From the NCBI RefSeq assembly GCF_011299095.1, contig NZ_CP049889.1, positions 124,001-188,000 on the forward strand: DNA of 64,000 bases. Reading direction: 5' to 3'. How positions within the stretch are numbered: position 1 is the stretch's first letter; every line of letters starts with the position of its first letter. The translations under genes were made by a program, and so were the position numbers. The notes beneath the pieces are model-generated. The model made no database searches. It had not been told where the DNA came from and saw only the letters and a list, made by a program, of their open reading frames with translations. This DNA comes from Jeotgalibaca porci (GTDB lineage Bacteria > Bacillota > Bacilli > Lactobacillales > Aerococcaceae). This document shows, piece by piece, positions 43,388 to 53,686 of the stretch.

Positions 43388-44338
43388 TTACATATAATCT
43401 TTCCGTTTCAACCAGAGAAACACAATAATACTAATCAAAGCTGAAATCCCCAGCATAATCAGAAACGCCCAAGGACTCTTGTCTATCGGCAAATCCACGT
43501 TCATTCCCCAGAATGAGCCAATAATGGTAGGAATCGTCAAGACAATGCTGAATGACGTTAGAAATTTCATGATGTTATTCAGATTATTCGAAATAACGCT
43601 TGAGAAAACTTCACTTAAATGATCAATCATCTCGGTCGACTCTTTGACCATTATCGATGCTTGGTTGGAGATGACGCGAATATCATGCAGAAATTCCCGC
43701 CCTCTTTCATCTTCCGCAAATATATCTTTTTCGTGCATACGCTTAAATAGTTTATGATTTTCAAAAATACCTGTCTCAAAGTAGACTAAATTTTTGTGAA
43801 TCGCAATGAGTTTGTAAAAGGCTTCATTCTTGGTTGTATTAATAATGTTCCGTTCCATATCGTCAATTGTTCTATCAATATCAGCGATTTTGTCGAGATA
43901 CGCATTCGTCAACTCCCATAATAAATCCAAAAAGATATGATTTGTTCCCTGCTTGGTTGAGTCATTCGAAATGACTTTTTCTAAAAATGGAACATTACTG
44001 GAGCAAACCGTAATCATTTTTTTACCGACAAAAATAATTGAAAGCGGAAGCGTCTCGTACTCACGATAGGCATCAAACCTATATTTCGTATGCGGATACA
44101 ACACCAACAATAAGGAAACCTTCTCACCTGTTTTCGTTACGACTGTCTCTTGGCGCGGGACTTCATAGTAATCAAATGCATCTGTGACAAAGTCTACTGG
44201 AATACCTAACTCATGGGTTAAATAATTAATTTCTTCCTCAGAAGGACTTTCAAAATGTAACCACTCTGCTCTGTGGTAATCCGTGGTTTCCTGGTACAAC
44301 TGATTGTCATCTATCGTATACCCCTTCATCACACTCAC
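43388..44338 (-). CDS. corA: CorA-family magnesium transporter
   Basis: A 316-residue divalent cation channel. The large N-terminal cytoplasmic domain (about 1-250) is followed by two C-terminal membrane helices; the pore signature GMN stands in FWGMNVDLP between them. The end is basic (WLKRKDYM). Residues around 190-240 form the long stalk helix. It probably imports magnesium and possibly cobalt. It is monocistronic. Confidence 0.94.
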   Translation of the reverse strand: MSVMKGYTIDDNQLYQETTDYHRAEWLHFESPSEEEINYLTHELGIPVDFVTDAFDYYEVPRQETVVTKTGEKVSLLLVLYPHTKYRFDAYREYETLPLSIIFVGKKMITVCSSNVPFLEKVISNDSTKQGTNHIFLDLLWELTNAYLDKIADIDRTIDDMERNIINTTKNEAFYKLIAIHKNLVYFETGIFENHKLFKRMHEKDIFAEDERGREFLHDIRVISNQASIMVKESTEMIDHLSEVFSSVISNNLNNIMKFLTSFSIVLTIPTIIGSFWGMNVDLPIDKSPWAFLIMLGISALISIIVFLWLKRKDYM

Positions 44339-44469
44339 CCTATCATCTGTTCATTTGAATTGAGTATAGCATAAATACAAGTGATTTCAGACAAAAGAGC
44401 TTTCCTTGATAACGAACAAAAAAAAGAAGCGGGACTGTAATATCCGCGCTTCTTTCATAATGTGAGAGT

Positions 44470-45315
44470 CTAACCAACTACTACGCGCATTTCAATGCCG
44501 CTGTTGTCTTTTACGATAACAGTGCCGTTTTCTTGCGTGTATGGGTAATTCTTTTCATCCAATCGCTCAACTAAAGCAGTCAGTTCCGCTTCGCTTGGCA
44601 CTATCCATTCGTAATAAGCCATACCCAACTGACCCGCTATAGGTGCTGGTAATTCTTTACCTGCCCATGTATTTGAACCTAGGTGGTGGTGATAGTCTCC
44701 TGAAGCAAAGAATTTCGCTTGTCCTGAGTAATCAGATTTTAATCCTAATGGTATTAACGTTGTATAGAAGTCTTCTGTTCCTTGTAAATCATGGACAGTC
44801 AAGTGGACGTGACCCATGATTGTTCCTACTGGCATACCCGCAAATGGCTTCTCAACAGTTCCTAGAACACCCTCTGCATCCATTTGAATGGTAATACCTT
44901 CGATACGGCCATCTTCACGACGGTCCCAAACAGATTTTGGCTTATCGACATAGATTTCAATTCCATTTCCTTCTGGGTCGTTAAAGTACAGTGCTTCACT
45001 GTAACCGTGGTCGCTTGCACCACCAAGAGGGAATTTATTTAGGAGCAAGTAGTATAAATACTCTCCCAAATCTTGTCTTGTTGGTAATAGAAGTGCCAAG
45101 TGGAACAGACCCGCTGTCAATGTTTTCTGTCCTTGCGGATCCACTTTAACCAACTCTACCAACGGTGTTTTTGTTGCTTCGATTCCTAATACTACATTTT
45201 CTGAATGTGAATCGAGAACAGTTAAACCAATAACTTTTTGGTAGAACTCACTCATTTTTTCTAAATCTTTAACGTTTAGAACTACTTTGCCTAATTTCCA
45301 ATCTTTTTCTGTCAT
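44470..45315 (-). CDS. VOC-family (glyoxalase/extradiol dioxygenase fold) protein
   Basis: A 281-residue protein with two vicinal-oxygen-chelate modules. Module 1 has GKVVLNVKDLEKMSEFYQKV and ends at GNGIEIYVDKP; module 2 has MGHVHLTVHDLQGTEDFYTT, with metal-binding His in HVHL and HHHLG, and IEMRVVVG at the end. The form resembles CatE-type catechol 2,3-dioxygenases of Bacillus. Substrate unknown. It lies 21 bases upstream of the metallophosphoesterase in reading order reversed, that is, directly downstream of it. Confidence 0.88.
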   Translation of the reverse strand: MTEKDWKLGKVVLNVKDLEKMSEFYQKVIGLTVLDSHSENVVLGIEATKTPLVELVKVDPQGQKTLTAGLFHLALLLPTRQDLGEYLYYLLLNKFPLGGASDHGYSEALYFNDPEGNGIEIYVDKPKSVWDRREDGRIEGITIQMDAEGVLGTVEKPFAGMPVGTIMGHVHLTVHDLQGTEDFYTTLIPLGLKSDYSGQAKFFASGDYHHHLGSNTWAGKELPAPIAGQLGMAYYEWIVPSEAELTALVERLDEKNYPYTQENGTVIVKDNSGIEMRVVVG

Positions 45316-45336
45316 ACTAATCCTTCTCTCTAAAAT

Positions 45337-46155
45337 TTATAGTGTAAATGTTTCTATTGTATAAGCTAGTTCTGATACCGGATCATCTGTATACCAATGA
45401 CGCCCATTTCCTAAACAGGCACAATAATAAGTGATAGCATCTTCTACTAGTGTTTTCCTAAAGTGAACGTGTCCCATTACGCTTTTTGTTATGGGGTATT
45501 TGTCGTACAGCGTCATATAGCTGCGACTTCCCAAAAATGCGTTGTAATAATCATAGACACGATGTGGGAGAGGGACAATAAATTGTGGATGCGTCACGAC
45601 ATGTGTCATTAAGACGACGCGTTTATCGGCCACTTTTTCCATATCCTTTTCTATCTGAGCCAACATTTCCCGGGAAACGTCTCGATCAGACTTTCCCCAA
45701 TGAACGTACAAGCGGTCATTCCAACCACCTACCCGGAGTTTCTTAGCTTCAAACTCCTCTTCTGTATACTTGTTACTTGCAAAACCATAATCATACCAGC
45801 CAGGATTACCTACGACAGCATACGTATCATTCACAATAAAAGGATTTGCGACGAGTGATTCCTCGCGTTCATTGAATAAGAGATTGATTTTGTTCGTATC
45901 GGTCTCTTTATTTCGAATGGACCAATAATCATGATTTCCTGGTACAAAGAGAATCTTAGAAACACGATGATTCTTCATTTTATCAAGAAAGGCGAGTGAC
46001 TCTCTGTAATCAGAGCTAATGTCCCCTGCAAGCAGTAAGACATCGATTTCGTTATGATACAGGTATTCTGCCAACAACGAATCATAGGATTGGCCCGGAG
46101 CAAGTTTACGCTCATTTATGTCAATGTGGATATCGGATAATACCCCGAATTTCAA
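45337..46155 (-). CDS. Metallophosphoesterase
   Basis: A 272-residue calcineurin-like phosphoesterase with two metal ions. Motifs: GVLSDIHIDIN (Asp-X-His), LLAGDISSD (Gly-Asp), FVPGNHDYW (Gly-Asn-His-Asp), MTHVVTHP and GHVHFR. All metal ligands are present. The computed longer start is a GTG that lies within the AAAGGAG site; I prefer TTG that follows this site and gives LKFGVLSDIH. It is followed by the VOC gene with 21 bases between, probably one operon. Substrate unknown. Confidence 0.88.
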   Translation of the reverse strand: MKFGVLSDIHIDINERKLAPGQSYDSLLAEYLYHNEIDVLLLAGDISSDYRESLAFLDKMKNHRVSKILFVPGNHDYWSIRNKETDTNKINLLFNEREESLVANPFIVNDTYAVVGNPGWYDYGFASNKYTEEEFEAKKLRVGGWNDRLYVHWGKSDRDVSREMLAQIEKDMEKVADKRVVLMTHVVTHPQFIVPLPHRVYDYYNAFLGSRSYMTLYDKYPITKSVMGHVHFRKTLVEDAITYYCACLGNGRHWYTDDPVSELAYTIETFTL

Positions 46156-46234
46156 AATAAACGTCTCTCCTTTCACTTACTAAATAATAGTATATCACAT
46201 TAATTCGAATTTGGAATACTTTTATTCATACTTC

Positions 46235-46735
46235 TTAAAAAGAATGTGATTTCATTGTCACAGCGATAAATTTAGCTTGAGTTAAGGCTTGCAAATCGGT
46301 TGGTTTCAGTTCGACTTGCAGCCCTCTTCTACCCGCAGAAACAATAACCGTCTCTAACGCTTGAGCCTCTTGTGCCAGAAAAGTTGGATACTGTTTTTTC
46401 ATTCCAATTGGAGAAGTGCCGCCACGAATGTAACCCGTCGTTTTCTCTAATTCTTCCAACGGCAGTAATTCAGTCCGCTTATTTCCACTGGCGTTTGCTA
46501 ATAACTTAAAGTTAATTTCAGCGGTCGCTGGAATACATACGACAATCGGCCCGGTTACGTTTCCTACTACTACCAAGGTTTTGAATACTCTCTCGAGAGG
46601 GACTTCGCCATTTTTGACCGCGCTCTTTGCATCCAAATGATTTTCACTCCATGCATATTCATGAATCTTATACGGAATTTTAGCCTGTTCTACCATCCGC
46701 ATGGCATTTGTTTTGTTGATCTTCTTTTTTGCCAT
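46235..46735 (-). CDS. ybaK: Cys-tRNA(Pro)/Cys-tRNA(Cys) deacylase, YbaK/EbsC
   Basis: Hydrolyses mischarged Cys-tRNA(Pro) in trans during translation. The 166-residue protein shows the conserved Lys in ERVFKTLVV and the segments VVCIPATAEINFKLLA and TGYIRGGTSPIGMKKQYPTFL of the YbaK domain. The ATG opening MAKKKINKTNAM lies eight bases after GGAG; the longer frame overlaps that site. In enterococci the gene is called ebsC. Confidence 0.94.
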   Translation of the reverse strand: MAKKKINKTNAMRMVEQAKIPYKIHEYAWSENHLDAKSAVKNGEVPLERVFKTLVVVGNVTGPIVVCIPATAEINFKLLANASGNKRTELLPLEELEKTTGYIRGGTSPIGMKKQYPTFLAQEAQALETVIVSAGRRGLQVELKPTDLQALTQAKFIAVTMKSHSF

Positions 46736-46802
46736 TGTCATCACTCCGGAATCTAAAAAAATAGAGAATCAGGTTTCCCTTATTCTCTATTTAGTCAGTT
46801 AA

Positions 46803-47732
46803 TTATTTCGTGTATGCCTCAGTTAATTGTGGGACGATTTGTTTTTTACGTGAAACAACACCTTCTAGGAATGCTGTTTGATTTTCGAACGTAACATTAA
46901 ATGCTGTCTCAGCTTTGTCTGCGCCATTTCCAACAACAAGAAGCGTTGAGTCGCTCTCAACGATGTTCGTAATCATCAAAACAAATAAATCATAATTCTC
47001 TGCTGCATTTTCTGCTGTCATTAAGCTTACTAACTCTTCTTGACGTTTTAGGACATCTTGAATATCGACTGTATTTACTTGACCAATGCGGACGGACTTA
47101 TCACCCATTGGGAATGACTTCGCATCCAAATCCAGTAATTCTTCGCTTGATTTACTATCAAGGTTCGTCCCAGCTTTCAACATATCCATACCATACTCAG
47201 CCACATCAACATCTGCAATAGCAGCCAATTCTTTAGCTACAGCAACATCTTCCGGCGTACAGGTAGGAGATTTGAATAACAAAGTATCAGAAATAATAGC
47301 AGAAAGCATCAAACCAGCAATTTGTGCTGGAATTTCGATTCCTTTTTCTTGATACATTTTGTAGATAACCGTGTTAGTACAACCAACCGGTTCACTGCGG
47401 TAGTATAATGGGTTCGCAGTTTCGAAGTTAGAGATACGGTGGTGATCAATAACGTATTTAATCTCAACGTTTGTAATATCCGTTGCACTTTGTTGGAATT
47501 CGTTATGGTCTACCAACGCTACTGCTGAAACTTCATTCGACACCGTATTTACAACACGCGGTGCTTCCCAGTTAAAATGATTCAAAGCAAATGCTGTTTC
47601 TTCACTTGGTCCTTCGAATGCAACAGCCTCAGCTTCAACGCCACTTTCATTCAAGTAGTGAGCAAATGATATTGCAGATGTAATCGCATCTGTGTCCGGA
47701 TTTTGATGACCAAAAACTAATAATTTTTCCAT
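46803..47732 (-). CDS. ppaC: Manganese-dependent inorganic pyrophosphatase (family II)
   Basis: Hydrolyses pyrophosphate to phosphate, driving biosynthetic reactions. The 309-residue protein has the DHH domain with GHQNPDTDAITSAI, VALVDHNEF and YVIDHHRISN, and the C-terminal DHHA2 domain with the substrate-binding Arg-Lys near VVSRKKQIVPQL. All metal ligands are visible. The ATG follows AGAGGG. Monocistronic. Confidence 0.97.
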   Translation of the reverse strand: MEKLLVFGHQNPDTDAITSAISFAHYLNESGVEAEAVAFEGPSEETAFALNHFNWEAPRVVNTVSNEVSAVALVDHNEFQQSATDITNVEIKYVIDHHRISNFETANPLYYRSEPVGCTNTVIYKMYQEKGIEIPAQIAGLMLSAIISDTLLFKSPTCTPEDVAVAKELAAIADVDVAEYGMDMLKAGTNLDSKSSEELLDLDAKSFPMGDKSVRIGQVNTVDIQDVLKRQEELVSLMTAENAAENYDLFVLMITNIVESDSTLLVVGNGADKAETAFNVTFENQTAFLEGVVSRKKQIVPQLTEAYTK

Positions 47733-47775
47733 AATTGACCCTCTTTCATCTATCTATATGTATGTATGATATTAA

Positions 47776-47820
47776 AAAAAAAGGAAAAGGGCAACGAAAT
47801 TTCGCCTTTTTCCTTTTTTA
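47776..47820 (-). terminator. Terminator of pflA
   Basis: AAAAAGGAAAAAGGC pairs with GCCCTTTTCCTTTTT; a long T-run follows on the minus strand. Confidence 0.8.
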
Positions 47821-47827
47821 TCACTGA

Positions 47828-48589
47828 TTAAACGTTTAAATAACCGTTGTATTCATCGCAGCGCAATAATTTACGCGCATTCATAACGCGTTCGTGTGTC
47901 GGCGACTCGATACCTTCTAATTTATACGGAATTCCCAATGCTTCGTACTTGTAGACACCCATCTTATGATACGGCAGAATTTCGACTTTTTGAACATTCT
48001 TCAAGGTTGCAATGTAGTCGCCCAGGCGGATTAGGTATTCATCATAATCAGATCGTTCCGGTACTAATACGTGACGGATCCAAGCTGGTTTTCCAATTTC
48101 AGATAAGTATTCTGTCATTTCCAAAATACTCTTATTGGACCACATCGTTAATTTCTTATGGCCAAGGTCATCAATATGCTTAATATCCATCAGAATAAGA
48201 TCAGTTACTTCCATTAACGCTTCGAATCTTCCAAAAAACGGCTCATCACGTGTAAAAGGTTGCCCACACGTATCTAAGGCTGTATTCACACCGAGTGCTT
48301 TCGCTTTAGTAAATAGTTCAATAATAAAATCAATTTGAAGTAAGGGTTCACCACCGCTGACGGTAATCCCACCCTTTTCTCCCCAGAACTCGCGATATTG
48401 AAGAGCCATGTCCAGAACTTCGTCTGTTGTCATTTCATTTCCGCCACCAATATTCCAGGTATCAGGGTTATGACAGAATTCGCAACGCATACGACACCCC
48501 TGCATAAATACAATAAAACGAATACCAGGTCCATCCACGGAACCAAAACTCTCAGTTGAGTGTACAAAACCTGTCATTGGGTTAGTCAT
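47828..48589 (-). CDS. pflA: Pyruvate formate-lyase activating enzyme
   Basis: A 253-residue radical SAM enzyme that installs the glycyl radical on PflB. The cluster motif is MQGCRMRCEFCHNPDTW (Cys-X3-Cys-X2-Cys). GGITVSGGEPLLQ binds SAM. It lies 108 bases downstream of pflB with a hairpin in between, which may set the ratio of the two proteins. Both are on one transcript unless that hairpin terminates. Confidence 0.97.
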   Translation of the reverse strand: MTNPMTGFVHSTESFGSVDGPGIRFIVFMQGCRMRCEFCHNPDTWNIGGGNEMTTDEVLDMALQYREFWGEKGGITVSGGEPLLQIDFIIELFTKAKALGVNTALDTCGQPFTRDEPFFGRFEALMEVTDLILMDIKHIDDLGHKKLTMWSNKSILEMTEYLSEIGKPAWIRHVLVPERSDYDEYLIRLGDYIATLKNVQKVEILPYHKMGVYKYEALGIPYKLEGIESPTHERVMNARKLLRCDEYNGYLNV

Positions 48590-48634
48590 AAGTCATTTCT
48601 CCTCCACGATTTCTTGTGATTTTCCGACCAAAAG

Positions 48635-48680
48635 GAAAGAGCGTGTCTCATTCCCTTTGGTCGAAAACGGAGGCAGGGCC
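48635..48680 (-). repeat. Two hairpins between pflB and pflA
   Basis: CGACCAAAAGGAA pairs with TTCCCTTTGGTCG, and next to it GGAGGC pairs with GCCTCC. Neither has a T-run on the minus strand, so they may stabilise the pflB message or lower pflA expression rather than stop transcription. Confidence 0.6.
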
Positions 48681-48697
48681 TCCGCATTCGAATAGTA

Positions 48698-50926
48698 TTA
48701 CATGCTTTCGTGCATTGTACGGCTGATAACATCCATTTGTTGTTCGCGCGTCAATTTCACAAAGTTAACTGCGTATCCAGATACACGGATTGTCAATTGT
48801 GGGTAGTTCTCTGGGTGCTCCATTGCATCCATAAGTGTTTCACGGTTGAATACGTTAACGTTCAAGTGGTGACCACCTTTACGTACATAACCGTCTAACA
48901 TGTTTGATAGGTTTTCTTCTTGCACTTCATCTTCACGTCCCAAAGCTTTTGGTACGATTGAGAATGTGTTTGAGATACCATCTAATGAGTAACGGTATGG
49001 AATCTTCGCTACTGAAGAAAGACTTGCTAAAGCACCATGTGTATCGCGACCATGTTGTGGGTTAGCACCTGGAGCGAATGGTACGCCTGCTTTACGCCCG
49101 TCTGGTGTAGCACCCGTACTCTTACCGTAAACAACGTTTGAAGTAATTGTTAGGATTGATGTTGTATGTTTTGCATCACGGTAAGTTTTGTGTTTTTTAA
49201 CTTTACTCATGAAGTCTTTCAACAACCAGACTCCAATTTCATCCGCACGGTCATCGTTATTACCGTATTTTGGATAATCGCCTTCGATTTCAAAGTCTAC
49301 TGCAATTCCGTGTTCGTCGCGGATTACTTTAACTTTTGCGTGTTTAATCGCTGAAAGAGAGTCGATTGTTACAGAGAAGCCAGCAATACCTGTTGCCATT
49401 GTACGCATAACATTTGTATCATGTAGTGCCATTTCTAAATCTTCATAACTGTATTTATCATGCATATAGTGGATAACGTTCAGGATGTTGATATACATAC
49501 CAGCAACCCATTCGTTCATCATATCGAATTTTTCCATTACTTCGTCATAGTCTAAGTACTCAGAAGTAATTGGTTGGTATTTAGGACCAACTTGTTTTCT
49601 TGTAACTTCGTCCACACCACCGTTGATTGCATACAACAATGATTTAGCCAAGTTCGCACGCGCTCCGAAGAATTGCATTTGTTTACCGATACGCATTGCA
49701 GATACACAACAAGCGATTCCGTAGTCATCGCCCCACTCTGGACGCATTACATCATCGTTTTCGTATTGGATTGAGCTTGTAACGATGGAAATGTGTGCAC
49801 AGAAACGTTTGAAGCCTTCAGGCAAGCGTGTTGACCATAGTACTGTCAAGTTTGGCTCAGGAGCAGTTCCCATGTTTTTCAATGTTTGTAGGAAACGGAA
49901 TGAGCTCTTAGTTACGAGCGTACGGCCGTCTTCACCCATACCACCGATTGCTTCTGTTACCCATGTTGGGTCTCCAGAGAATAGTTCGTTGTAATCTGGT
50001 GTACGAGCAAATTTAACCAAACGTAGTTTCATTACAAAGTGATCAACGATTTCTTGTGCTTCTTTTTCTGTTAACGTACCGTTTTCTAAATCACGTTGGA
50101 TATAAACATCCAAGAATGTAGAAACACGACCTAGGGACATTGCTGCACCGTTTTGTTGTTTAACAGCAGCCAAGTAACCAAGGTATAGCCATTGGAATGC
50201 TTCTTTAGCTGTTGTAGCTGGTTTAGAAATATCAAATCCGTAGATGTTTCCTAATTCTTTCAAGTCTTTCAATGCGCGATATTGCTCGCTCATTTCTTCA
50301 CGTAAACGGATAATATCTTCTGACATTGTGCCGTTACCAAGAACTGCGAAGTCTTTTAATTTTTCTTGCATTAGGAAATCGACACCGTATAATGCAACAC
50401 GACGGTAATCTCCGATAATCCGGCCACGTCCGTATGCGTCTGGTAAACCAGTGATGATTTTGTTTGAACGTGCGTTACGCATTTCTGGCGTATAAACGTC
50501 AAATACACCTTGGTTATGTGTTTTTCTGTAGTCACGGAAAATATGGGAAACTTCAGGATCGATTTCGTAACCGTAAGCTTCTGCTGATTGCTCACTCATA
50601 CGGATTCCGCCAAATGGTTGCAATGAACGTTTGAAAGGTTTTTCTGTTTGGAAACCAACAATTTGTTCTTTGTCTTTATTCAAATAACCTGCATCATGGG
50701 ATGTGATTGTTGATACGACTTTCGTATCCATATCAAGTACGCCGCCAGCTTCCATTTCTTGTTTCGTTAAGTCCATTACTTGAGCCCAAAGTTCGTTTGT
50801 TGCTTCAGTTGGTCCTTCCAAGAATTCTGCATCGCCTTCATACGCTGAGTAGTTTTGTTGGATAAAATCGCGAACGTCAACTTCTGTTTTCCAAGTCTTG
50901 CCTTTGAAACCTTGCCATTGTTCCAT
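48698..50926 (-). CDS. pflB: Formate C-acetyltransferase (pyruvate formate-lyase)
   Basis: Converts pyruvate and CoA to acetyl-CoA and formate under anaerobic conditions. The 742-residue enzyme has the active-site Cys pair in [14 protein letters not shown] and the glycyl radical site in [11 protein letters not shown] near the C-terminus. The start follows TAGGAGGAT. A TATAAT promoter with TTGCAC and a Rex-like site lie upstream. The gene is followed by its activase pflA. It marks mixed-acid fermentation. Confidence 0.98.
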   Translation of the reverse strand: MEQWQGFKGKTWKTEVDVRDFIQQNYSAYEGDAEFLEGPTEATNELWAQVMDLTKQEMEAGGVLDMDTKVVSTITSHDAGYLNKDKEQIVGFQTEKPFKRSLQPFGGIRMSEQSAEAYGYEIDPEVSHIFRDYRKTHNQGVFDVYTPEMRNARSNKIITGLPDAYGRGRIIGDYRRVALYGVDFLMQEKLKDFAVLGNGTMSEDIIRLREEMSEQYRALKDLKELGNIYGFDISKPATTAKEAFQWLYLGYLAAVKQQNGAAMSLGRVSTFLDVYIQRDLENGTLTEKEAQEIVDHFVMKLRLVKFARTPDYNELFSGDPTWVTEAIGGMGEDGRTLVTKSSFRFLQTLKNMGTAPEPNLTVLWSTRLPEGFKRFCAHISIVTSSIQYENDDVMRPEWGDDYGIACCVSAMRIGKQMQFFGARANLAKSLLYAINGGVDEVTRKQVGPKYQPITSEYLDYDEVMEKFDMMNEWVAGMYINILNVIHYMHDKYSYEDLEMALHDTNVMRTMATGIAGFSVTIDSLSAIKHAKVKVIRDEHGIAVDFEIEGDYPKYGNNDDRADEIGVWLLKDFMSKVKKHKTYRDAKHTTSILTITSNVVYGKSTGATPDGRKAGVPFAPGANPQHGRDTHGALASLSSVAKIPYRYSLDGISNTFSIVPKALGREDEVQEENLSNMLDGYVRKGGHHLNVNVFNRETLMDAMEHPENYPQLTIRVSGYAVNFVKLTREQQMDVISRTMHESM

Positions 50927-50963
50927 AACTAAAATCCTCCTAATAAATACCTGTTTTTTTAAT

Positions 50964-51012
50964 TTGTGAATTATGTAACACCTTTAACAAATTCATTATA
51001 ACACGTTTTACA
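50964..51012 (-). promoter_or_regulatory. pflB promoter with Rex-like operator
   Basis: On the minus strand TTGCAC, a 16-base spacer and TATAAT lie about 70 bases before pflB. TTGTGAATTATGTAACAC (plus 50964-50981) has one perfect Rex half-site TTGTGA and a partial second one. Rex represses pfl genes in other Firmicutes when NADH is low. The match is partial. Confidence 0.5.
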
Positions 51013-51148
51013 GTTTGTGCAATGTTTTTCATGCATTTTGTTATTTTTATGTTTCAACTTCTAAAAAACCGATACGCACCCTTATAAATCAACGTTCTTA
51101 AAGATAAATATTATTAATCACTTAATTCATTATTTATCTTTAAAAATA

Positions 51149-51191
51149 AAAACAGCCTCCATCTGTATTATATAACAGATGGAGGCTGTTT
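51149..51191 (-). terminator. Terminator of parC
   Basis: Seventeen-base perfect arms (AAACAGCCTCCATCTGT and complement) around a 9-base loop; TTTTTATTTTT follows on the minus strand. Confidence 0.88.
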
Positions 51192-51208
51192 CAATTGTAT
51201 CGATACAG

Positions 51209-53686
51209 TTAGCTTTCTGCATCCAATTGTGAAATGGGATACAACTTCTTGATAGCATGAATGTGTCCATCTTCGCTCTCAACAAGGATAGACGTGCCAT
51301 TCGTATAGCGTGGTGTAAAGGGAACATTTTTGCTGATCAGTTCTTTTACTTTCCCACGTGTCGTCTTAATGGTGTACAAGTCTTGGCTGTCTGGATTTGA
51401 ATCCATATACACAATTCGGTGCGGATTTGTTTTTAGCTCTTTGATTAACATGAGTCCGCGCTTCGCTCTACCCAGACGGGAAATCTCACCTGTTCTGAAA
51501 CGCTTCGCATTCCCTCTTTGGGTCATAATCAAAAGAGGATGTTTGTCATCATCTACTTCAAAGATTGTTGCCCCTACTACATAGTCATCGGCTCTCAAGT
51601 TGATCGCTTTCACGCCGCTTGTGCGAATACCAGTCGGCGTTACCTCTTCTAATAGATAACGTAGGCTGAATCCACCGTTGGTAATGAAGAGAACTTCATA
51701 TTGTTTTTCCGTTTCATCACTAAAGTGAATGTTTTGGACAATATCATCGTCCGTCTTCAACTTGATAGCGACCGCTTTTTTACGTTTGTATCCACGGTAG
51801 GTCTGATATTCTGACAAGAGCGTCCGCTTAATCATACCTTCCTTTGTGATAAATATGACTGTTTGTTTATCCGTAAGCGATTCTTCATGTTTGACAATGC
51901 GTGCATTTACAATTTCTTCGCCTGCTGCAAAAGGAATGGTTTGAGAAATATGGTGTCCCATCTCTTTCCACTTCAATTCCGGTAGCTCATGAATTGGCAA
52001 GTGCAAGTAGCTGCCTTTATTTGTAAACATTACAATCGCATCTAAAGTCGAGGCTTTTTCGATTAAGAGCGGCTGATCCCCTTCTCTTAACCCTAAACCA
52101 CTGGCTTCCGTGGCTGCAAAGGAGCGGAAGGTCGTGCGTTTGTAATACCCTTCTTGGGTCAGTACAACGAATACTTCCTCATCCGGAATAAGGACTTCCG
52201 TTTCGATTTTAATCTCTTCGATTTCTGCTTCCAGGCTGGATAAGCGTGGTGTTGCGTATTTCTTCTTAATTGCCATCAGTTCGTTCTTCATGACCATGCG
52301 TAACGTCATGTCATTGTTTAAGATACTGTTGTAAGAGGCCACTTGTTCATTCAAATCAAGTTTTTCATTTTGCAAGGAAACGATGTCTGTATTCGTCAAG
52401 CGATACAATTGTAAAGATACAATCGCTTCGGCTTGCGTTTCAGAAAACTGGTATGTTTCCATTAAATTATTTTTGGCATCTTTCTTGTCCGAACTATTCC
52501 GTATTAACGCAATAACTTCATCCAAAATTGATACTACCCGAATTAAAGCATCCACAATATGCAAGCGCGCCTCTGCTTTACGCAGATTAAAACGCGTGCG
52601 GCGGATGATGACTTCTTGTTGGAAGGTAATATAGGCACTGAGAATTTGTGCCAATCCAACTTGTTGTGGTCTTAATTCGTCTATCGCAATCATGTTAAAG
52701 TGATAGTTGACTTGCAAATCGGTATTTTTGAACAAATAGTTCAAAATACCTTCTGCATTGGCGTCTTTCTTAAGCTCTACCACAATTTGAAGTCCTTCGC
52801 GGTCTGTTTCATCCCGCACCTCGGAAATGCCCTCTATCTTACGATTTAGACGTATCTCATCCATACGCTTCACAAGCAAAGCCTTGTTTACTTCATAAGG
52901 AATCTCGTTAATAATGATTTGCTGTTTCCCACCGCGCAATGATTCAATCTTGGTAACAGAACGAACAACCACTTTACCGCGTCCTGTTTTATAGGCGCTC
53001 TCCAGTCCGGCTTTCCCTTGGATAATCCCACCTGTCGGAAAGTCAGGTCCTTTGACATATTTCATCAACTGCTTGATTGTTGCTTCAGGGTTATCAATTA
53101 AATGAACCGTTGCATCAATCACCTCACCCAAGTTATGCGGAGGAATATCCGTTGCATAACCGGCTGAAATACCTGTCGTTCCGTTTACTAAAAGGTTTGG
53201 ATAACGTGCAGGCAATACCATTGGTTCTTCATCTGTATCATCGAAGTTTAGGATAAAGTCAACAGTATCACTATCGATATCACCCACGAGTTCCGAAGAA
53301 ATCTTAGCAAGACGTGCTTCTGTATACCGCATCGCCGCTGCCGGATCTCCATCCATACTCCCGTTATTCCCGTGCATTTCAATAAGCGGTTCACGCATTT
53401 TCCACTCTTGACTCAAGCGGACCATCGCCTCGTAAACACTTGAATCCCCGTGTGGGTGATAGTTCCCGATTACGTTACCAACTGTTTTAGCTGATTTACG
53501 AAATTGTTTTTCTGATGTGTTTCCGCTGACATACATCGCATATAAGATACGACGCTGAACAGGTTTCAACCCGTCTCGAATGTCAGGAAGTGCTCGGTCT
53601 TGGATAATATATTTAGAGTAACGACCAAAACGGTCACCCATAATATCTTCCATCATGATTTCTTTAATATCTTGCTCGAAGGCCAT
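51209..53686 (-). CDS. parC: DNA topoisomerase IV subunit A
   Basis: The DNA-cleaving subunit (825 residues) that separates linked daughter chromosomes. The active-site Tyr is in [10 protein letters not shown]. The quinolone-resistance region reads [14 protein letters not shown], the sensitive form with Ser and Glu kept. The C-terminal beta-pinwheel repeats are visible ([32 protein letters not shown] and others). The ATG overlaps the parE stop by one base. Confidence 0.97.
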   Translation of the reverse strand: MAFEQDIKEIMMEDIMGDRFGRYSKYIIQDRALPDIRDGLKPVQRRILYAMYVSGNTSEKQFRKSAKTVGNVIGNYHPHGDSSVYEAMVRLSQEWKMREPLIEMHGNNGSMDGDPAAAMRYTEARLAKISSELVGDIDSDTVDFILNFDDTDEEPMVLPARYPNLLVNGTTGISAGYATDIPPHNLGEVIDATVHLIDNPEATIKQLMKYVKGPDFPTGGIIQGKAGLESAYKTGRGKVVVRSVTKIESLRGGKQQIIINEIPYEVNKALLVKRMDEIRLNRKIEGISEVRDETDREGLQIVVELKKDANAEGILNYLFKNTDLQVNYHFNMIAIDELRPQQVGLAQILSAYITFQQEVIIRRTRFNLRKAEARLHIVDALIRVVSILDEVIALIRNSSDKKDAKNNLMETYQFSETQAEAIVSLQLYRLTNTDIVSLQNEKLDLNEQVASYNSILNNDMTLRMVMKNELMAIKKKYATPRLSSLEAEIEEIKIETEVLIPDEEVFVVLTQEGYYKRTTFRSFAATEASGLGLREGDQPLLIEKASTLDAIVMFTNKGSYLHLPIHELPELKWKEMGHHISQTIPFAAGEEIVNARIVKHEESLTDKQTVIFITKEGMIKRTLLSEYQTYRGYKRKKAVAIKLKTDDDIVQNIHFSDETEKQYEVLFITNGGFSLRYLLEEVTPTGIRTSGVKAINLRADDYVVGATIFEVDDDKHPLLIMTQRGNAKRFRTGEISRLGRAKRGLMLIKELKTNPHRIVYMDSNPDSQDLYTIKTTRGKVKELISKNVPFTPRYTNGTSILVESEDGHIHAIKKLYPISQLDAES

